From assembly GCA_036320915.1 (NCBI GenBank), contig JAXBDG010000013.1, positions 1,426,001 to 1,490,000 on the forward strand: a stretch of DNA of 64,000 bases. The letters are read 5' to 3'. Numbering within the stretch: position 1 is the first letter of the stretch; the number at the start of each line of letters is the position of its first letter. The stretch comes from Linnemannia elongata. Its lineage: Eukaryota > Mortierellomycota > Mortierellomycetes > Mortierellales > Mortierellaceae. The notes beneath the pieces are model-generated. The model ran no database searches. It saw only the letters and a program-made list of their open reading frames with translations, and was not told the origin of the DNA. The position numbers and the translations under genes are program-made. Below are positions 10,103 to 22,209 of the stretch, one piece after another.

Positions 10103-12025
10103 CTACTCGACGCCATCGCTGTCGCCGTCGTACATATCCGTTACAACACGAAGCCCCTCAACATCATCACGAACACCCCCCCGCCGCCTATCCACAAGCC
10201 AGGCAAACGGCGGACTAACCTGCTCCTCATCAATAAAGAAACAAGCATGCCTTAGTCTTGGCCAATTCTGATCAATCCATACCACTTCAGGCCACTCCAT
10301 CGTCACCTCTGTCTCGACTGAAAATGCACTGACCGATCCTCGAAGAGTTTCCAGTTTCTTGAGTCCCGAGAGTTGCTGAAGAAATCCTGGTCGACCTCTC
10401 CGTACGTCCTCGAGGCTCAACATGGCCGGGAACGACATTGGATCGTCAAAGCAATCAGCGTCCACCTCGCCGGCTTCATCAAATGATGGCATACGCAGAT
10501 CCAGGTTCTGCAACTCTTTTAGTCCTCCTATCCTCTTGTACAGTTCCTCGAGTCGAGCGAAATGCAGAATCTCTTCCTCGGTAAGGGTGATGGGAGTCGG
10601 TCGATGGTAGTAGGGCTGGACTCCAGGCTCGTCAGGCAGCTCGCACCCACTGATCGCGAGGGTGAGATGAGTCAACTTGCTACAGCCCCAAGGGTGCTCC
10701 AGAGCGTCATCCAATGGTATGAAGAGTCCGATATCGCGGAGGAATGGAATACAGAGTTCCTCCAGGTTCCGACACTCTTTGAGGATGGCGGAGGCAGAGA
10801 TGTAGCAGTGGCCGTCGGTTCCGGTGAGACGAATCTCTCGTAAGGAAGTTGAGTGTTGTAGGACGGAAGCGTTGAGAGTTGGAATGTTGATGGCTGAGAG
10901 GACGCCGCTGTAGTGGAACGTGATGACTTGCTGTGAAGGAAGCGAATCCAAAATCCTAAACCCGAGAGGATCGTGCTCCAGGGCGTCCACACTGCCATAG
11001 CACAGATGCATGATCTTGGGACACTCCTGACCGATAAAATGTCCAAGAGAATTAATATCATTCTTTCCCGCTACGATATTGATATCCAGTTCTAGCCTTC
11101 TGATGTTTGGACAATTGGAAAACAATGAGTGGAGGGCGCTCGTTGATTTCCAGACAAACTTGCGTGGACCTTGAAGAGTCAGGTCCGCCAGACTGATCAA
11201 TTGCTCATGTGTCCTGATAAGTGGTGCCAAATCCTCGTCCCTCTTCCACCACTCCTCGTTCTTGTCCTCTATCATGGTGTCGTGGGGTCGTAGAGAGGTC
11301 TTGTAGGGTTCCACGATGAGTGAGAGTTTTTGGATAGACGGTCGGCAAGATATGAAGGCATACGTCAATAGCTGAGACCAGTCCTTGCTCCTGCAATGAA
11401 TCCAGACCACTAACGACTGCAGGTTGGACAGTCCTGCAATCGCCCCACCGAACAAGCGACTGCCTCGATGATCCAGGATTGGGACGCCATACAACGTGAG
11501 CATGGCCAGGCCAGGATTGAGGGAGAGTAGCCAACAAAGCTGGGATAGAGTAGCTCGAGGAGATTTGACACTGCGAACCGTGTAGGGGTGGGTCTCGGAG
11601 ATAATCATGTACAGTTTGAGTTCCCAAAGGCGGGTGATAGGAGGTAAGGCGACGATTTGACAGGAGCGGATGTCGGGTGGGGGTTGCCAGCTTGGTCGAG
11701 AGCGCGATGTGACCTTGGTCCATGACTTGAGCTCCTCAAAGGCGAGCTCACAGTTGTAAAAGTAGGCGAGCTCATTTACGCCGATCAGAAGCATCCTGAT
11801 GTGTTGGATATTCCGCGCAAGGGCGTGCAGGGCCGGGAAAGATGTGAACATCCGGCATTCGCTGGTGTGGTGCACCACCACCTCCCTATACAACGTCGGC
11901 AAGACCAGTCTGTGCATTCTTCTGCTGGTGAGAACAAAGTTGAGGATGTCCTTTTTGTCGAGATACATCGTAACTAGGTCGAGGAGTTCTGGGATGTCGA
12001 AAAACTTGCTGCAAGCGGTTGACAT
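10103..12025 (-). CDS. F-box / leucine-rich-repeat protein
   Basis: An uninterrupted 640-residue frame with ATG at 12025. Residues about 9-50 form an F-box (IPELLDLVTMYLDKKDILNF, then SRRMHRLVLPTLYREV), the segment that binds Skp1 in SCF ubiquitin ligases. The rest consists of degenerate leucine-rich repeats (for example LRQLS/LEELY/LKKLE-type units), which would select the substrate. Intron-free F-box/LRR genes like this form large, poorly conserved families in Mortierellaceae, so the substrate cannot be named. A fragment of a paralogue lies at 48697-49159. The 3' end converges on the Fanzor-like gene, with 469 bp between the stops. Probably cytosolic or nuclear; no signal peptide or membrane segment. 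Confidence 0.85.
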   Translation of the reverse strand: MSTACSKFFDIPELLDLVTMYLDKKDILNFVLTSRRMHRLVLPTLYREVVVHHTSECRMFTSFPALHALARNIQHIRMLLIGVNELAYFYNCELAFEELKSWTKVTSRSRPSWQPPPDIRSCQIVALPPITRLWELKLYMIISETHPYTVRSVKSPRATLSQLCWLLSLNPGLAMLTLYGVPILDHRGSRLFGGAIAGLSNLQSLVVWIHCRSKDWSQLLTYAFISCRPSIQKLSLIVEPYKTSLRPHDTMIEDKNEEWWKRDEDLAPLIRTHEQLISLADLTLQGPRKFVWKSTSALHSLFSNCPNIRRLELDINIVAGKNDINSLGHFIGQECPKIMHLCYGSVDALEHDPLGFRILDSLPSQQVITFHYSGVLSAINIPTLNASVLQHSTSLREIRLTGTDGHCYISASAILKECRNLEELCIPFLRDIGLFIPLDDALEHPWGCSKLTHLTLAISGCELPDEPGVQPYYHRPTPITLTEEEILHFARLEELYKRIGGLKELQNLDLRMPSFDEAGEVDADCFDDPMSFPAMLSLEDVRRGRPGFLQQLSGLKKLETLRGSVSAFSVETEVTMEWPEVVWIDQNWPRLRHACFFIDEEQVSPPFAWLVDRRRGGVRDDVEGLRVVTDMYDGDSDGVE

Positions 12026-12530
12026 GGCGGTTCTGGTTGTGGGTGATGATGATGGTGTTGGTAGTGAATGATAGAAAAGACGGAGTTGGCTAGTGAGCCC
12101 ACAAAAGTCCTTAACATATTGTTCGCCATTGAAGTTGTGGCTTTGTCATTTGTGATCGCCCCTGAATCCGTGATACATAATACAAAGTAGATATGTTATC
12201 CCTTTTGCGTGTGATAGAAAAAAAGTTGTTTATGAAGCAAGAAAAGACGAAAACTATGTATAAAAAGAACGCAAGCAAGCACCTCCTGTGAATGTGCCAA
12301 TGGAAAATATTACATGAACAAAATAAATAATAGATGGCCGAGAATGAACGACAGAAAAAGAAGTAAAGGGTATAGTCGAAAGAAAAAAAAGTTAGAAGAA
12401 ACCATCGCATCAAAAGTGCGCAGGTTTCCCGTCCTTGTTTCTTACTTCATCTTGAAGACAAAGAAAATACTCCTGCTTCTTTTCCTCGTGAGGCAAAAGT
12501 GTCCTCTTTGCATCGTCAAAACTCATTATT
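12026..12530. other. Intergenic, F-box promoter
   Basis: About 500 bp between the F-box start and the stop of the next minus-strand gene. A-rich; no conserved frame or RNA gene recognised. Confidence 0.5.
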
Positions 12531-15459
12531 TTAATCCTGGTGGTTGCGGGGAGCGCTTCCGATGAGTCCCTCTTCTTCTTCAGATTGCTGCGCTACAAGG
12601 GTAAGCGAAAAAGAAACGCATGAGATATTTTAGACCTCAAACAGACAACGTTTTAAGGCGCCTTGGTGATAACCATGGCCCACTTGTCAAAACATTGCCA
12701 AGAAAAGAAAACGCGACATTAAATAAACAAAAGAAGGGAATCACAAACCTTTGGGTCTGGGAATAGACAGGCACTTGATGCCAAGATAGGTGCAGAACCT
12801 GTCAATGACAACAACGGCCCATTGGGCATAGGCGACAGCGACAAAGATGAAGTAGGCCCAGAGGAAGTAGTACTCGGTGTCCGCGCTGAAGATGGGGTCC
12901 CATCCGAATAACACGGGGGCGTTGGTGATGAAGGCTCCGAAGATGAGGGGGATCAACTGGACGGTGAAGTAAGGGAAGGCACTCTTGGTGACATGGGCCA
13001 AGATGATTTTGGTGGCCATGCGACCAAAGACAATGCCAACAGTGACAGCAAAGAGGATAAAGTGCTGCTCCTTGAAGATGTACGAGTAAGGGGACGAGAG
13101 CCAGGCGTAGGCGCTGACAAGGAACAACGACATGGGCAAAAGCTCAGAGTAGGCAGCAATGACCGACTTGTTCTGCTCCTTGCACGACTTGTAAACAGCA
13201 ATCAAGCTAAAGGCAAGAGTGAGGATTAGTCAATATCAAAATTGTAGTGGCAGTATTGTTTGCAGCAACTGAAGAATCGCAAATTCTTACCAAGGGGGGA
13301 TGTGACCGACAATCATGAGGATGGTCATGCCGGCAACCATGAGATCCAAGAGAATCCAGTCGTCGGGGATGATGCCAAAGCCGGTACCAAAGAGCTCGAC
13401 GGCGTTAGATCTCCAGAAGAGGGGACCCATAAAGCCAGAAATCAGCATAACGAGGCAGGCAAGGATAAGACCCTCGGTGGGACCATTGACGTATCCAAGG
13501 TAGAGAACTCCGGTGTGGTACTCCTCCCAGGTGGACAAGAAGAAAGGGAGGGTGGTGAGGAGCAAGAGGAAGGCCGAGTACCAGGAGTGACCCATCGACA
13601 TGCAGGCGGCCTGGTTGACGGAACCAATGCAGCAGTTCAAGGCGTCACATCCGTGATCAAACAACTCTCCCAAGGGCGACGAGGTTCCAGTACGACGAGC
13701 CTGCTTTCCGTCAACATTGTCAAAAGTCGAGTACAACCACAATCCAATGGCACAGCTATTTGTTGTTGAAGATGATGAAGGATAGTGGAGAAGGGAGCAG
13801 GGTTAGATCATTCTCATACGTGTTACTTTCACTACCATTGTTTACTTTCTTCTTTGTTAGATTGTTTCGTTTTGAAGAGAGTCGATTGTGTAAAAGTAAT
13901 AATTCCAGAGGGAGAAGAAAGGGGTAAGGAAAAAAAGGTCCGTGGCACTTTTTCTCTTCTCTTCCCATCCCCACCCTATCCTCCATTCCATGCATCTGTC
14001 TGTCCAGGAGTCCATGGGAAACTCAGCAATTACTGTCTTTCTCCTTTTTGTCCTGCGGGTCGGCTTGCGTTGTGTTTTTGGATTGACCAGTGAATCTGCT
14101 CCTGATGACCGCATGAAGTGAAGCATAGGCTGAGAGATAATGTCGACTTTATATCGCCGGGAAGAAAGGATAGATAACGACGAAGGGTGTTGAATTACCT
14201 GAAGTAGACCCAGGTAGGGCCGGGAGAGTACAGATCAGGGATAAAGTACATGACGATGAACAAGTTGGAGACTACGAATCCAAAGCCGATCAACGTAATC
14301 AAGTTGGGACTATTATTGCATAAAGTGGACAATGGGTTAGGTTTTGTTCAATGCTCAATGGTGTAGGGAGGAAAGAGACGAACCAGAGGGATCACCTCAG
14401 CCAAGGCCAGGGCTGTCATGCATGCACAAAAATAACACACACAATCTCTCTTCCCTCGCTCCTTTGCTCTTTCGGACTATTGTGTATTGAGAGATGACTT
14501 GGGCTGTCCGTCGTTGCAGTCATTTGTTGTTTACCGCGATCCCTTCCCCTCCACAAACAAGAAACCAGCGACAACCAAGCATCCTTGCTGCTTCAATTGA
14601 TCCGTGTCGCACTCTGTCTTATCGTCACTGTTGACTTGAATAGTCTTCCATCAACCCATTCTGCCTTGCTGCTTTTGTTGTCGCTTGCTGTTTTTGTTGT
14701 TGTTGTTGTTGTTGTTGTTGTTTGCTCGTAAATAGGGTTCTTGTTTATATTAGCCAAGAGTCCAGCGTCCGTCCTTCAATCGACTTCCTTGCTAAAGTCA
14801 CTCTTCAACCGCTTTGGGGCAAAAATAGTAACCGTACGTAGACTGTTCAACTCTACTCCGCCGAGTTCAAAGGGTGAAGGGGACAACAAAAGTAACAAAT
14901 CAAACCCTTGTCCCTGTAGTGCTGAAAGACGGGACGTAAACTCTGCGCTGTTCCTTCAAGATGATGACCGAGCGACCACAACCAAGAGATGATGAAGCAT
15001 TCCTGCTGAGCTGTTGTTGATTGGTGAATTGAACAGACTGACTGATCACAACGAACAGCCCCATTTTTCTCATCTCGTTACTCCTACCCCACGCCGAAAG
15101 AGAAGTAGGGCTCTGATGAACCAGTCGGGTGGACTCTTTTTTTTTTTTTTTTTTTTTTTTTACGCTTATTTTCTACTCCAAGGTTGTGCGAGCGTACACA
15201 AACAACAACAAAAGTAAATCCAATCGCAAATAGCAATAAATAAATAAAAAAGACCTGCTCGAACGAGAGGAAAGAGAAGAGAGGATACTTACGCCATCCA
15301 CATGGGAAAGAGGGTGACGGCCCAGTTCCAGTAATGACTGAGAACGTATTTAGTGACGGGCGACTTGTCAACGCAGCCGTACTTGTAGAGACGGAGGTTA
15401 GCCAGACCGGCATCGCTCACATACTCTGAATCGTGGATGCGACTTCCGAACCCAAACAT
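12531..15459 (-). CDS. EPT1: CDP-alcohol phosphotransferase (ethanolamine/choline phosphotransferase)
   Basis: Transfers phosphoethanolamine or phosphocholine from the CDP-alcohol to diacylglycerol, the last step of the Kennedy pathway, in ER/Golgi membranes. Five exons join in phase: 15459-15293, 14309-14199, 13755-13291, 13206-12749 and 12592-12531, about 421 aa (yeast Ept1/Cpt1 are about 390). The N-terminus has the substrate region MAPNLITLIGF. Exon 3 carries the full catalytic motif DG-x2-AR-x8-G-x3-D-x3-D (from FDNVDGKQARRTG to FDHGCD). Several hydrophobic segments follow, ending in a short polar tail EEEEGLIGSAPRNHQD. The first intron (983 nt) is far longer than most here. Choline versus ethanolamine preference cannot be told from sequence alone. 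Confidence 0.92.
14694..14720. repeat. (TTG)9 microsatellite in EPT1 intron 1
   Basis: Nine perfect TTG units inside the 983-nt first intron of the phosphotransferase gene. Confidence 0.9.
15137..15161. repeat. T25 homopolymer in EPT1 intron 1
   Basis: Run of 25 T on the plus strand (A25 in the transcript), about 130 nt inside the first intron. Confidence 0.9.
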
Positions 15460-15549
15460 TTCTCTTTAAGCTGTTGTCGTTATGGAGGAAAGAAGGGAAG
15501 GGAGAGAAGGAAAGAAAGTCGAAGGGGAAAGGAGGAAGGGGCAGGTCGT

Positions 15550-15588
15550 GAGAGAGAGAGAGAGAGAGAGAGAGAGTGAGAGAGAGAG
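15550..15588. repeat. (GA)n microsatellite
   Basis: Thirteen uninterrupted GA/AG units followed by a slightly broken continuation, about 90 bp upstream of the EPT1 start. Confidence 0.9.
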
Positions 15589-18500
15589 TGGGGAGTGTGA
15601 GGGAGAGCGAGAAGAAGGGTAGAGAAGAAGAAGAAGAAGAGGAGAAGAGAAGAGAAGAGAAAAAAGTGAAAAGGAGAGAAATCAAGAAAATTATTTCCTT
15701 TCCTTTGTCAGAACCACAGTCCACAATCACTTTGGATTTGATCCCAGTCAACGCTCCTATTCCCCCGCTCGGCTTCCTCGCCTCTTTCTCCCCGGCCGAC
15801 CGAGACGGACTTTTGTTCTGCTGACCCTTGGGGCAACTTGTCCATCTTCACTAGTAAGCTAGAAGGTTAGGCTACGAGGCCATTGACAGTTCATATCATC
15901 AGCATTCCACTTCGCATTCAATCGGTCGCTTCTCCTGACTTTTCCCTTTCCTTCCACAGTGTGCCAATTGGCCCTGTTTTATGACGCGGACCGAAGTACC
16001 CTCATCATCACACTTTTTTTTTGGCACCCTTTTAGTCTCCTCACTTACCCCTGTTTTATTCCTGCAGCCATTCGCTGCCTTGATTTCATTCAAATAAGGC
16101 AGCCAAGGCAAAGAGAAATAGTCAAAAGCCAATGCCAAGCTAACCAACCACAGCCATCTCCATTATTGAACACCTCTCGTCTCTCTCCGATAGACCTGTT
16201 TTTTTACACTCATTGCCTGTCTGTGATAAATAATCGTTTGCTATTCTCACTTATATCAACCACTTGTGCATACCACGACTATAATACATTCTTCAAATAC
16301 TTGCAACTCGTGCAAACCTCCAGCTGGGATACCCAATCAACAGCCAATGCAATCCGGCACCATGTGTAATACAGTACACACCTTCTAATTAAACATCCTG
16401 ATCCGACTACATGACATGAGAGAAGTCTATCCATCGTGATGGTTTATAAGGAAATTCATATGTATCTCAATTGCTGGCACACGACAATGAAGAAACAACG
16501 AGCTGTCCATCTGCCTGCTTTTCTACAAGTTCATGTCCCTTGTCTATGTCACTGTTCGCTCTCACATGGAGAAGTTCAAGTCCGATCTCTGAAAAAGAAA
16601 AAAAAAAAGGTTTATTTTGCCCCAACAACTTCCTTGCACTTGCTCTCATTTTCTTTTCCCGCTCATCCTTTTAGATTCCTTTCGTTGTGCTTTTCTATGT
16701 GGCTTTCTTACTCTCCCATTTTTTTTTCTTTCCTGGAACTTGTGGATGCATGATGCCATGCGATGCCATGCGGCTCCAATATCTATTTTCCACTCTCTCT
16801 CTCCCTCTTCTTTCTCTCTTACTCCCCGCACAAAAATATGTCTTCATCTTATTGCTTGTTCGTGTTAAGGAAAGAGAACTTGCAAAGCGCTCGTGCTCGC
16901 ACGCATTCTCTCAATCATTTACACTCGTGCGCGCACTTTTTCACACAGACCGACCGAGTGACGATTGTTATTGACCTAATAAAAAAGACCAAGTCGACGG
17001 GAGGAAAAGATAGTTGAGATAAAATGACCTTTTCCACGCGAGATAACAAGATCCTATACAATCCACACACCGCCACTCCCCGGTCGTCGTCACCATCTCT
17101 CTCTTCCTCTCCGCACTCAGACCGACAACCATCTACTTGTTTGCCTGTGATTCCTTCTTCCGCCCCTTCCTTTGCTGTCAGTAATTGCTTCTTCTCGGTG
17201 GATAACTGTTCATAACTGTACCCCTGACCCCTTACGAACCATTTTTCTTTATCTCTTGATTCTTTTTTTTTTTCGCACCATTCTTGAACTCCTAACTCCC
17301 TTCACCTCCTCAACTCTTTCCATCCTTCCATCCCCCCTTCACCTCCCCTTACATATTTTTTCCACAGGGCACATCGTTCATCTCCGTCCACTTTGCAAAG
17401 CAAAAACACTTCTTGGGGCAATTGACTCCTCCCCCCATTCTTCATGCCTCTGTGTTTTTCCTCGGTCTTGTTACACAACGACCATCTTTCACGATCTAAA
17501 AAAATCTTTCACGTTATGTTTTTGTTGACCTTCCACTCCTGTTTTTCCTCTTTTCCATGACCCCTTTGTTCGGTCAGCCCGCTCCACAATCTCCTTTTCT
17601 CCACACGCACATGCGAGAGGAAAACTACGGCAGGAGGAAATAACCTAAACTATCTACTCTGATCAGTCCTATACCCTTTCCTTCTCGCTCGATGACCCGC
17701 AAACAAACAGTGTTTACTTTACTCGCCCAATGTTTCTGAAGACCGAGGGTTGGCTGACTGGCAACGCAAAATGAATGTATATCTGCAGGTATGCCCCAGA
17801 GTATTCACATAAAACGAAGTATATCATGGGAATCGCAATAGGAGAGATCAACTGTAAATCCTTCTCACCTGCATGGTGTGCAAGAAAAAGAAAAGTACAT
17901 TTCGAGATTGAGGTTCACTTCCACCAAGAACATCGAAATGCTCAAGTCTATGTACGTGTGCGTGCATAGGGTGTTTTTTTTTTCTTTTTGTGTAATGCTG
18001 CTTAGCAATGAGATATGTGCCTTGTTAGAAGTGTCTTCGAGGGGACATACCGTAAATAACTTGTTTTTTTCGAGATGGACAAAAACACAAACAAACAAAC
18101 AAACCACGATCGCCGCATGAAATAAACTACGATCGCCACGCTTTCTCTTCTTTTCTCGCATCCTCTTTTTGTTCGCGCCTGCTGCTCTAGTTACTAGGAC
18201 GTATAATATCTACTGACATTAAGCAAACAAACCAATGCAGCAAACTATGCACGATACAAGACGTAGGATACTTTAGGCGCATACGCACACCTTTCCTTCC
18301 TTTTGCTCTCCAGCAACCTTGCCCATATCACTTCTGGACTTAATATATAATTATTGAGAAACCAATTAGCCAAAGCCTGGTCCATGCGAGTGCGCAATAG
18401 AAACATCCTCTAACTTATTTGACCCCTGCTGACTTGACGATACATTACCTTCCTTTTTTTTGCCTCTTTCTTCTTCTTCAACGAGCTCACGTACTATGCT

Positions 18501-19785
18501 GGAAATAAAGCAGTATAAGGACTTGCGAATGAGAAAAACCAGGTATCTGACGGTTTTCAGGGTTAATGTTGTGTTCATTACTTTGGTTGGATTGAATGCC
18601 TCGACTTGCCAATTGGCCATGAGTGTAAATACATTGAAGGCAAACAAGAGAGGAGCAAAAGAGATGGGCATGCCTTTTTTCATGCCAGATTCCTGGAAGA
18701 GAGCTTCTAGATCGGGGACGGTGGGGGAAAGAAACCATGCGAGAAAGAAAAAATTAAAGAGCAATGATGATCCCCTATATCTGATCATGGACGCCTCCTA
18801 TCCATTGAGCGTTCGCTTTGAGCAAATAGCATAAGGACTGTAGGGGGAAGTAGTGGAGAAGAACGTTCGACAGAAAAGCAAACAATCCAGAAAAAAAGAG
18901 AGGACATTTGCACACGTTTGAGCATTGCTGATATGTTCGTCTGTGAGAGCATAAGACGAGGTTTATTATTGTAGATGGAGGGCTTAGAGAGAGGCCCAGA
19001 CCTGCACACTTTTACCTTATTCCATATTTCTATTTCTCACCGTCGGTTTCCGTTGTCAGTCCGTCCGTCCCTCTGTTTATCGCCATGTTGTTTGTTATTT
19101 TTATTTACCTTTTTTTTGTTTTGTTTTTCATGAGATATGTGCGGCATAGACAAATGGACAAAATCTCTGCTCATTTTTCTTCTTTGCAACAACTTAGTCC
19201 TGTTCTTTCCTCATCCGTGGATGTTTCTTTCGGCCACTCTTCTTCTCAGCACCCATCTCTTGTACTCAACATTCCCTCGTGTTTACTTTTAGTTGAACTA
19301 TTCAACCGTACCAGAAGTTGTCCCAACTTGGCTCTGTTCGGACTCTTTCTTTGTATAAATCCAAATCGTGGGAACCTATACATGTTTCTTTTTCTCAGAG
19401 CTAGCTAGCTTGGTTCGAACAAGGTGAACCATTGTAGAACCGAAGATGACGAGTAACGATGATAGAGACGATTAGAAGCAAGACATTTTGATTCAGGAAC
19501 AAGATTGAAAAGAAAGTAAAGTCCTGTTGGAATGAAAGGCAGATGGAAGGAGAGGAATGTTTTTCGGCAACCGACTTAACCGGCACGGCAACAACAACAC
19601 AACAACATGCACAGTGGCAACAAAAAAAACCAATCTCTCTCTTTTTTTTTTTTTTTTTTCATCCATGACATGACCTGTTCACCGTTGTCTGTCTTAATTG
19701 CGCTTCCGATGACTACGTGAGCCCTTCCCTTCATGTCCAAGGTCAAGGGGACCTTGATATCTCCCTTCCTCCTTTCATGAGCAGT

Positions 19786-19788
<3 letters not shown>

Positions 19789-19818
<30 letters not shown>
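19789..19818. repeat. (CT)15 microsatellite
   Basis: Thirty bases of perfect CT, about 350 bp upstream of the surface-protein start, within a strongly pyrimidine-rich promoter/leader. Confidence 0.9.
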
Positions 19819-19823
<5 letters not shown>

Positions 19824-20167
19824 TTCCTTATTTCTCTTCTCCGCCTTCTTCTCACTTACTATCGCTCTCTTATTCTCGTTACCCACTTTTCCCCTGACTT
19901 TTTTCTCTTCAACGCCTTTGCTCTTTAATACTCTTTCCTTCACTCACTCTCTTTTGTTCACTTTCCTCATCTCCTTCCTCATCTCCTTCCTCTCTTCTTC
20001 ATCACCATCTCATTCCACTACCCTCCTTACCTTTTTTTTTTTCTTTTCCTTGTGCAACGCATTACAAATCCAGCCGCCACGCGTCAATATTCCTGAACAC
20101 AAACTTTTCCATCTCCTCTCTCTCTCTCCCCCACCTTCAAATACAACAAGCCCATTAAAACCATACC

Positions 20168-21514
20168 ATGCGAATCGAACATCCGTCCTCTGTACAACTC
20201 GCGGCCGCGCTCCTCATCATGACCCTCTCCTCCTCCTCTTTCACCTCTGCCGTCGTCAACACCCTCAACACAAACAATCATGACACACTCTCACTATCTC
20301 ACAACGATGAACCAGCATTCACTTTACCACCCTCACTCCCACCTCATATCCAACAATACCTTCATCACCACCACCACCAACAACTCATCAAACGTCAATT
20401 ACCACCACCTTCCTCACAACCCCACAACACCCTCTCCAAACGAGCCAACCCACAAGCATGGATAGATTACTATTCCTCAACAGGCGCATTCATCGACGAA
20501 TCAATCCTTACTTCAACCTCCTGCCTCACCCTCCCCTCCACCTGGGGGATCATCGACATCACCCTCGCAACCCGCCCCAACCCCGCCAACAACGAACGCG
20601 ATGTACTACAATTGTTTAATGATAAGAATTGTATCACCGTCAATCGGGAACCGGCAACCCAGACCGGCTGGGTGGTCATTGCAATGTATTTTAATAAAGT
20701 TCCTCAGAGCTTACAATGGACTCGTATTGGGGCTTCGACAACAACTACAACCACGACGACGACCACGGCAACGACGCCGCCAACATCATCCAATTCAGCA
20801 TCTTCTTCCTCATCCGCATCAACACAAACACTCTCAATCTCAACATCGTCAATACCCACCTCCTCACCAACAGATGAACTCCACCCACAACCCTCACACC
20901 ACACAACTTTCCCCAACGCCCTTATCCCTCCAAAACCCCTCCCAGACTCCTCATCCTCCTCCGCATGGGGCGACAACTGTGGTGGGCCCGAAAACGATCC
21001 CGACTCGCCTGGTTGCAAGGGTGCCCGTCAAGTATCGCATATTCTCATCACCGGCATCACCATCGCCCTCGTGGTGGTGGCCTTGATGGCCGCTGGGTCG
21101 TTTTATGTTTACAGGAGGTTTTATGCCAACGCCTTACCAACCACCACGACTGGGAACTCGTCTTCTTACCGATCCAACCAAAACAACAACCATTCCCACA
21201 CCGGAGGAGGGGGAAGCTACGCCTTCAGCGGGACACATAACATGAACAGTTCAGCCTCAGGTTCTGGAACCCGCTCCGGCTCCGGGACCGCAAGCGGTAC
21301 AGGAACAGGAACAGCAGGGCGGCTAGGAGACGACGCGAACCCAGACTACGAGTACTGCCACGAACAGGACGAGAACGAACCACCTCGGTTCATGTTTGAT
21401 CATCGCCACGATAACGTGGACACCAACCGTAACCCCCTGGCCGCGCCGTCCTCGTCGGTTCATTATCCAAACAATTCTTCGGATATCAGTCTCATCGAAC
21501 GCGTTCGAAAATAA
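20168..21514 (+). CDS. Ser/Thr-rich single-pass membrane protein, mucin-like
   Basis: One 448-residue frame without introns. An N-terminal hydrophobic segment (residues about 9-29, ALLIMTLSSSSFTSA) reads as a signal peptide. Two dibasic sites follow (LIKRQL, LSKRAN), as used by Kex2-type processing. A small domain with two cysteines comes next (about residues 93-190), then a Thr/Ser-rich stalk including T10, likely O-mannosylated. A single transmembrane helix (ILITGITIALVVVALMAAG, about 293-313) is followed by YVYRRFYAN and a Gly/Ser/Asn-rich cytoplasmic tail. This is the architecture of fungal cell-surface sensors or wall-anchored glycoproteins, but no named domain was recognised. The start is the first ATG, directly before the signal peptide. 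Confidence 0.8.
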   Translation: MRIEHPSSVQLAAALLIMTLSSSSFTSAVVNTLNTNNHDTLSLSHNDEPAFTLPPSLPPHIQQYLHHHHHQQLIKRQLPPPSSQPHNTLSKRANPQAWIDYYSSTGAFIDESILTSTSCLTLPSTWGIIDITLATRPNPANNERDVLQLFNDKNCITVNREPATQTGWVVIAMYFNKVPQSLQWTRIGASTTTTTTTTTTATTPPTSSNSASSSSSASTQTLSISTSSIPTSSPTDELHPQPSHHTTFPNALIPPKPLPDSSSSSAWGDNCGGPENDPDSPGCKGARQVSHILITGITIALVVVALMAAGSFYVYRRFYANALPTTTTGNSSSYRSNQNNNHSHTGGGGSYAFSGTHNMNSSASGSGTRSGSGTASGTGTGTAGRLGDDANPDYEYCHEQDENEPPRFMFDHRHDNVDTNRNPLAAPSSSVHYPNNSSDISLIERVRK

Positions 21515-21604
21515 ACTACCCCTCCCATGAGGATTCACAATTTTTTTTGTCTCCATACTGCCAAGCTACCCATCTCTCACAAAGACAAAGATCTAATGCA
21601 AACG

Positions 21605-21607
<3 letters not shown>

Positions 21608-21642
<35 letters not shown>
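21608..21642. repeat. T35 homopolymer
   Basis: Thirty-five T on the plus strand, about 100 bp beyond the surface-protein stop and 570 bp beyond the FZO1 stop. Confidence 0.9.
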
Positions 21643-21646
<4 letters not shown>

Positions 21647-21829
21647 CAAAAGAGTATTACTTTTATTTGCAGGAAATGTCCTGCACAGAACAAAGAGAGG
21701 GAACTAATATTTTTTTTATATATCCAAGGAAAGGACGCGTGGGGGGCAATAGAAAAGAAGTGAAAATGGTACAATGGAGAAAGAAAGAAACGGGTAGAAG
21801 CACAAGTAGAGAATATTTTTTTTTCTTAC

Positions 21830-21832
<3 letters not shown>

Positions 21833-21861
<29 letters not shown>
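21833..21861. repeat. T29 homopolymer
   Basis: Second long T run in the same convergent interval. Confidence 0.9.
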
Positions 21862-22209
21862 GGATGTACGTTGTAAATAAGAATTGAATTGCAATTTGGA
21901 GGTGTTGATTTGTTTTGTTGTATGAGTGTGGGTGGGTTGAAGAGATATGTCCAAGAAAGAGAGAGATGTCAATTGTCGATCGCGTCGCGGAGGGTATCAA
22001 AAAAGGTCCGGGGATTCCAATGCATCAAAGAGAGAGAAAGAACAAGTAGAAGAAAGTGGGGAGGAAAACAACGTCGGAAAGACGAAAAGGTAGAAAAAAA
22101 AAGGAAGTAAATGTAGCCTCACTCTCCCAATTCTCCATTATCCAGATATCCTGTTTCTCCTTTCAAAACTGAAAATCCATGCTGACTTCCCTCCTAGATG
22201 TCCTCCCAT

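Larger units (their letters stand above)
15460..20167. other. Large intergenic region (4.7 kb)
   Basis: Between the divergent EPT1 and surface-protein genes. Contents: a (GA)n block at 15550-15588, long pyrimidine-rich stretches, a T18 run at 19642-19659, and a (CT)15 run at 19789-19818 upstream of the next gene. A minus-strand frame at 18366-18788 includes a hydrophobic, exon-like segment (PLLFAFNVFTLMANWQ, about 18620-18670) with plausible splice sites, but I could not place it in a family. No tRNA was recognised. Confidence 0.4.
21515..22209. other. Convergent intergenic region with two long T runs
   Basis: Lies between the 3' ends of the surface-protein gene and FZO1. Contains T35 (21608-21642) and T29 (21833-21861). 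No conserved coding frame. Confidence 0.5.

Noticed and set aside
18366..18788. Cornichon/Erv14-like C-terminus (PLLFAFNV...NPT)
   Set aside because: Spacing is suggestive but residue identity is poor, part of it is bounded by likely splice sites, and the diagnostic N-terminal DLECDYINP segment is not found nearby.
19405..19435. tRNA T-arm-like GGTTCGAAC
   Set aside because: The flanking bases do not form a five-pair stem and no A box or anticodon arm lies at the right distance.
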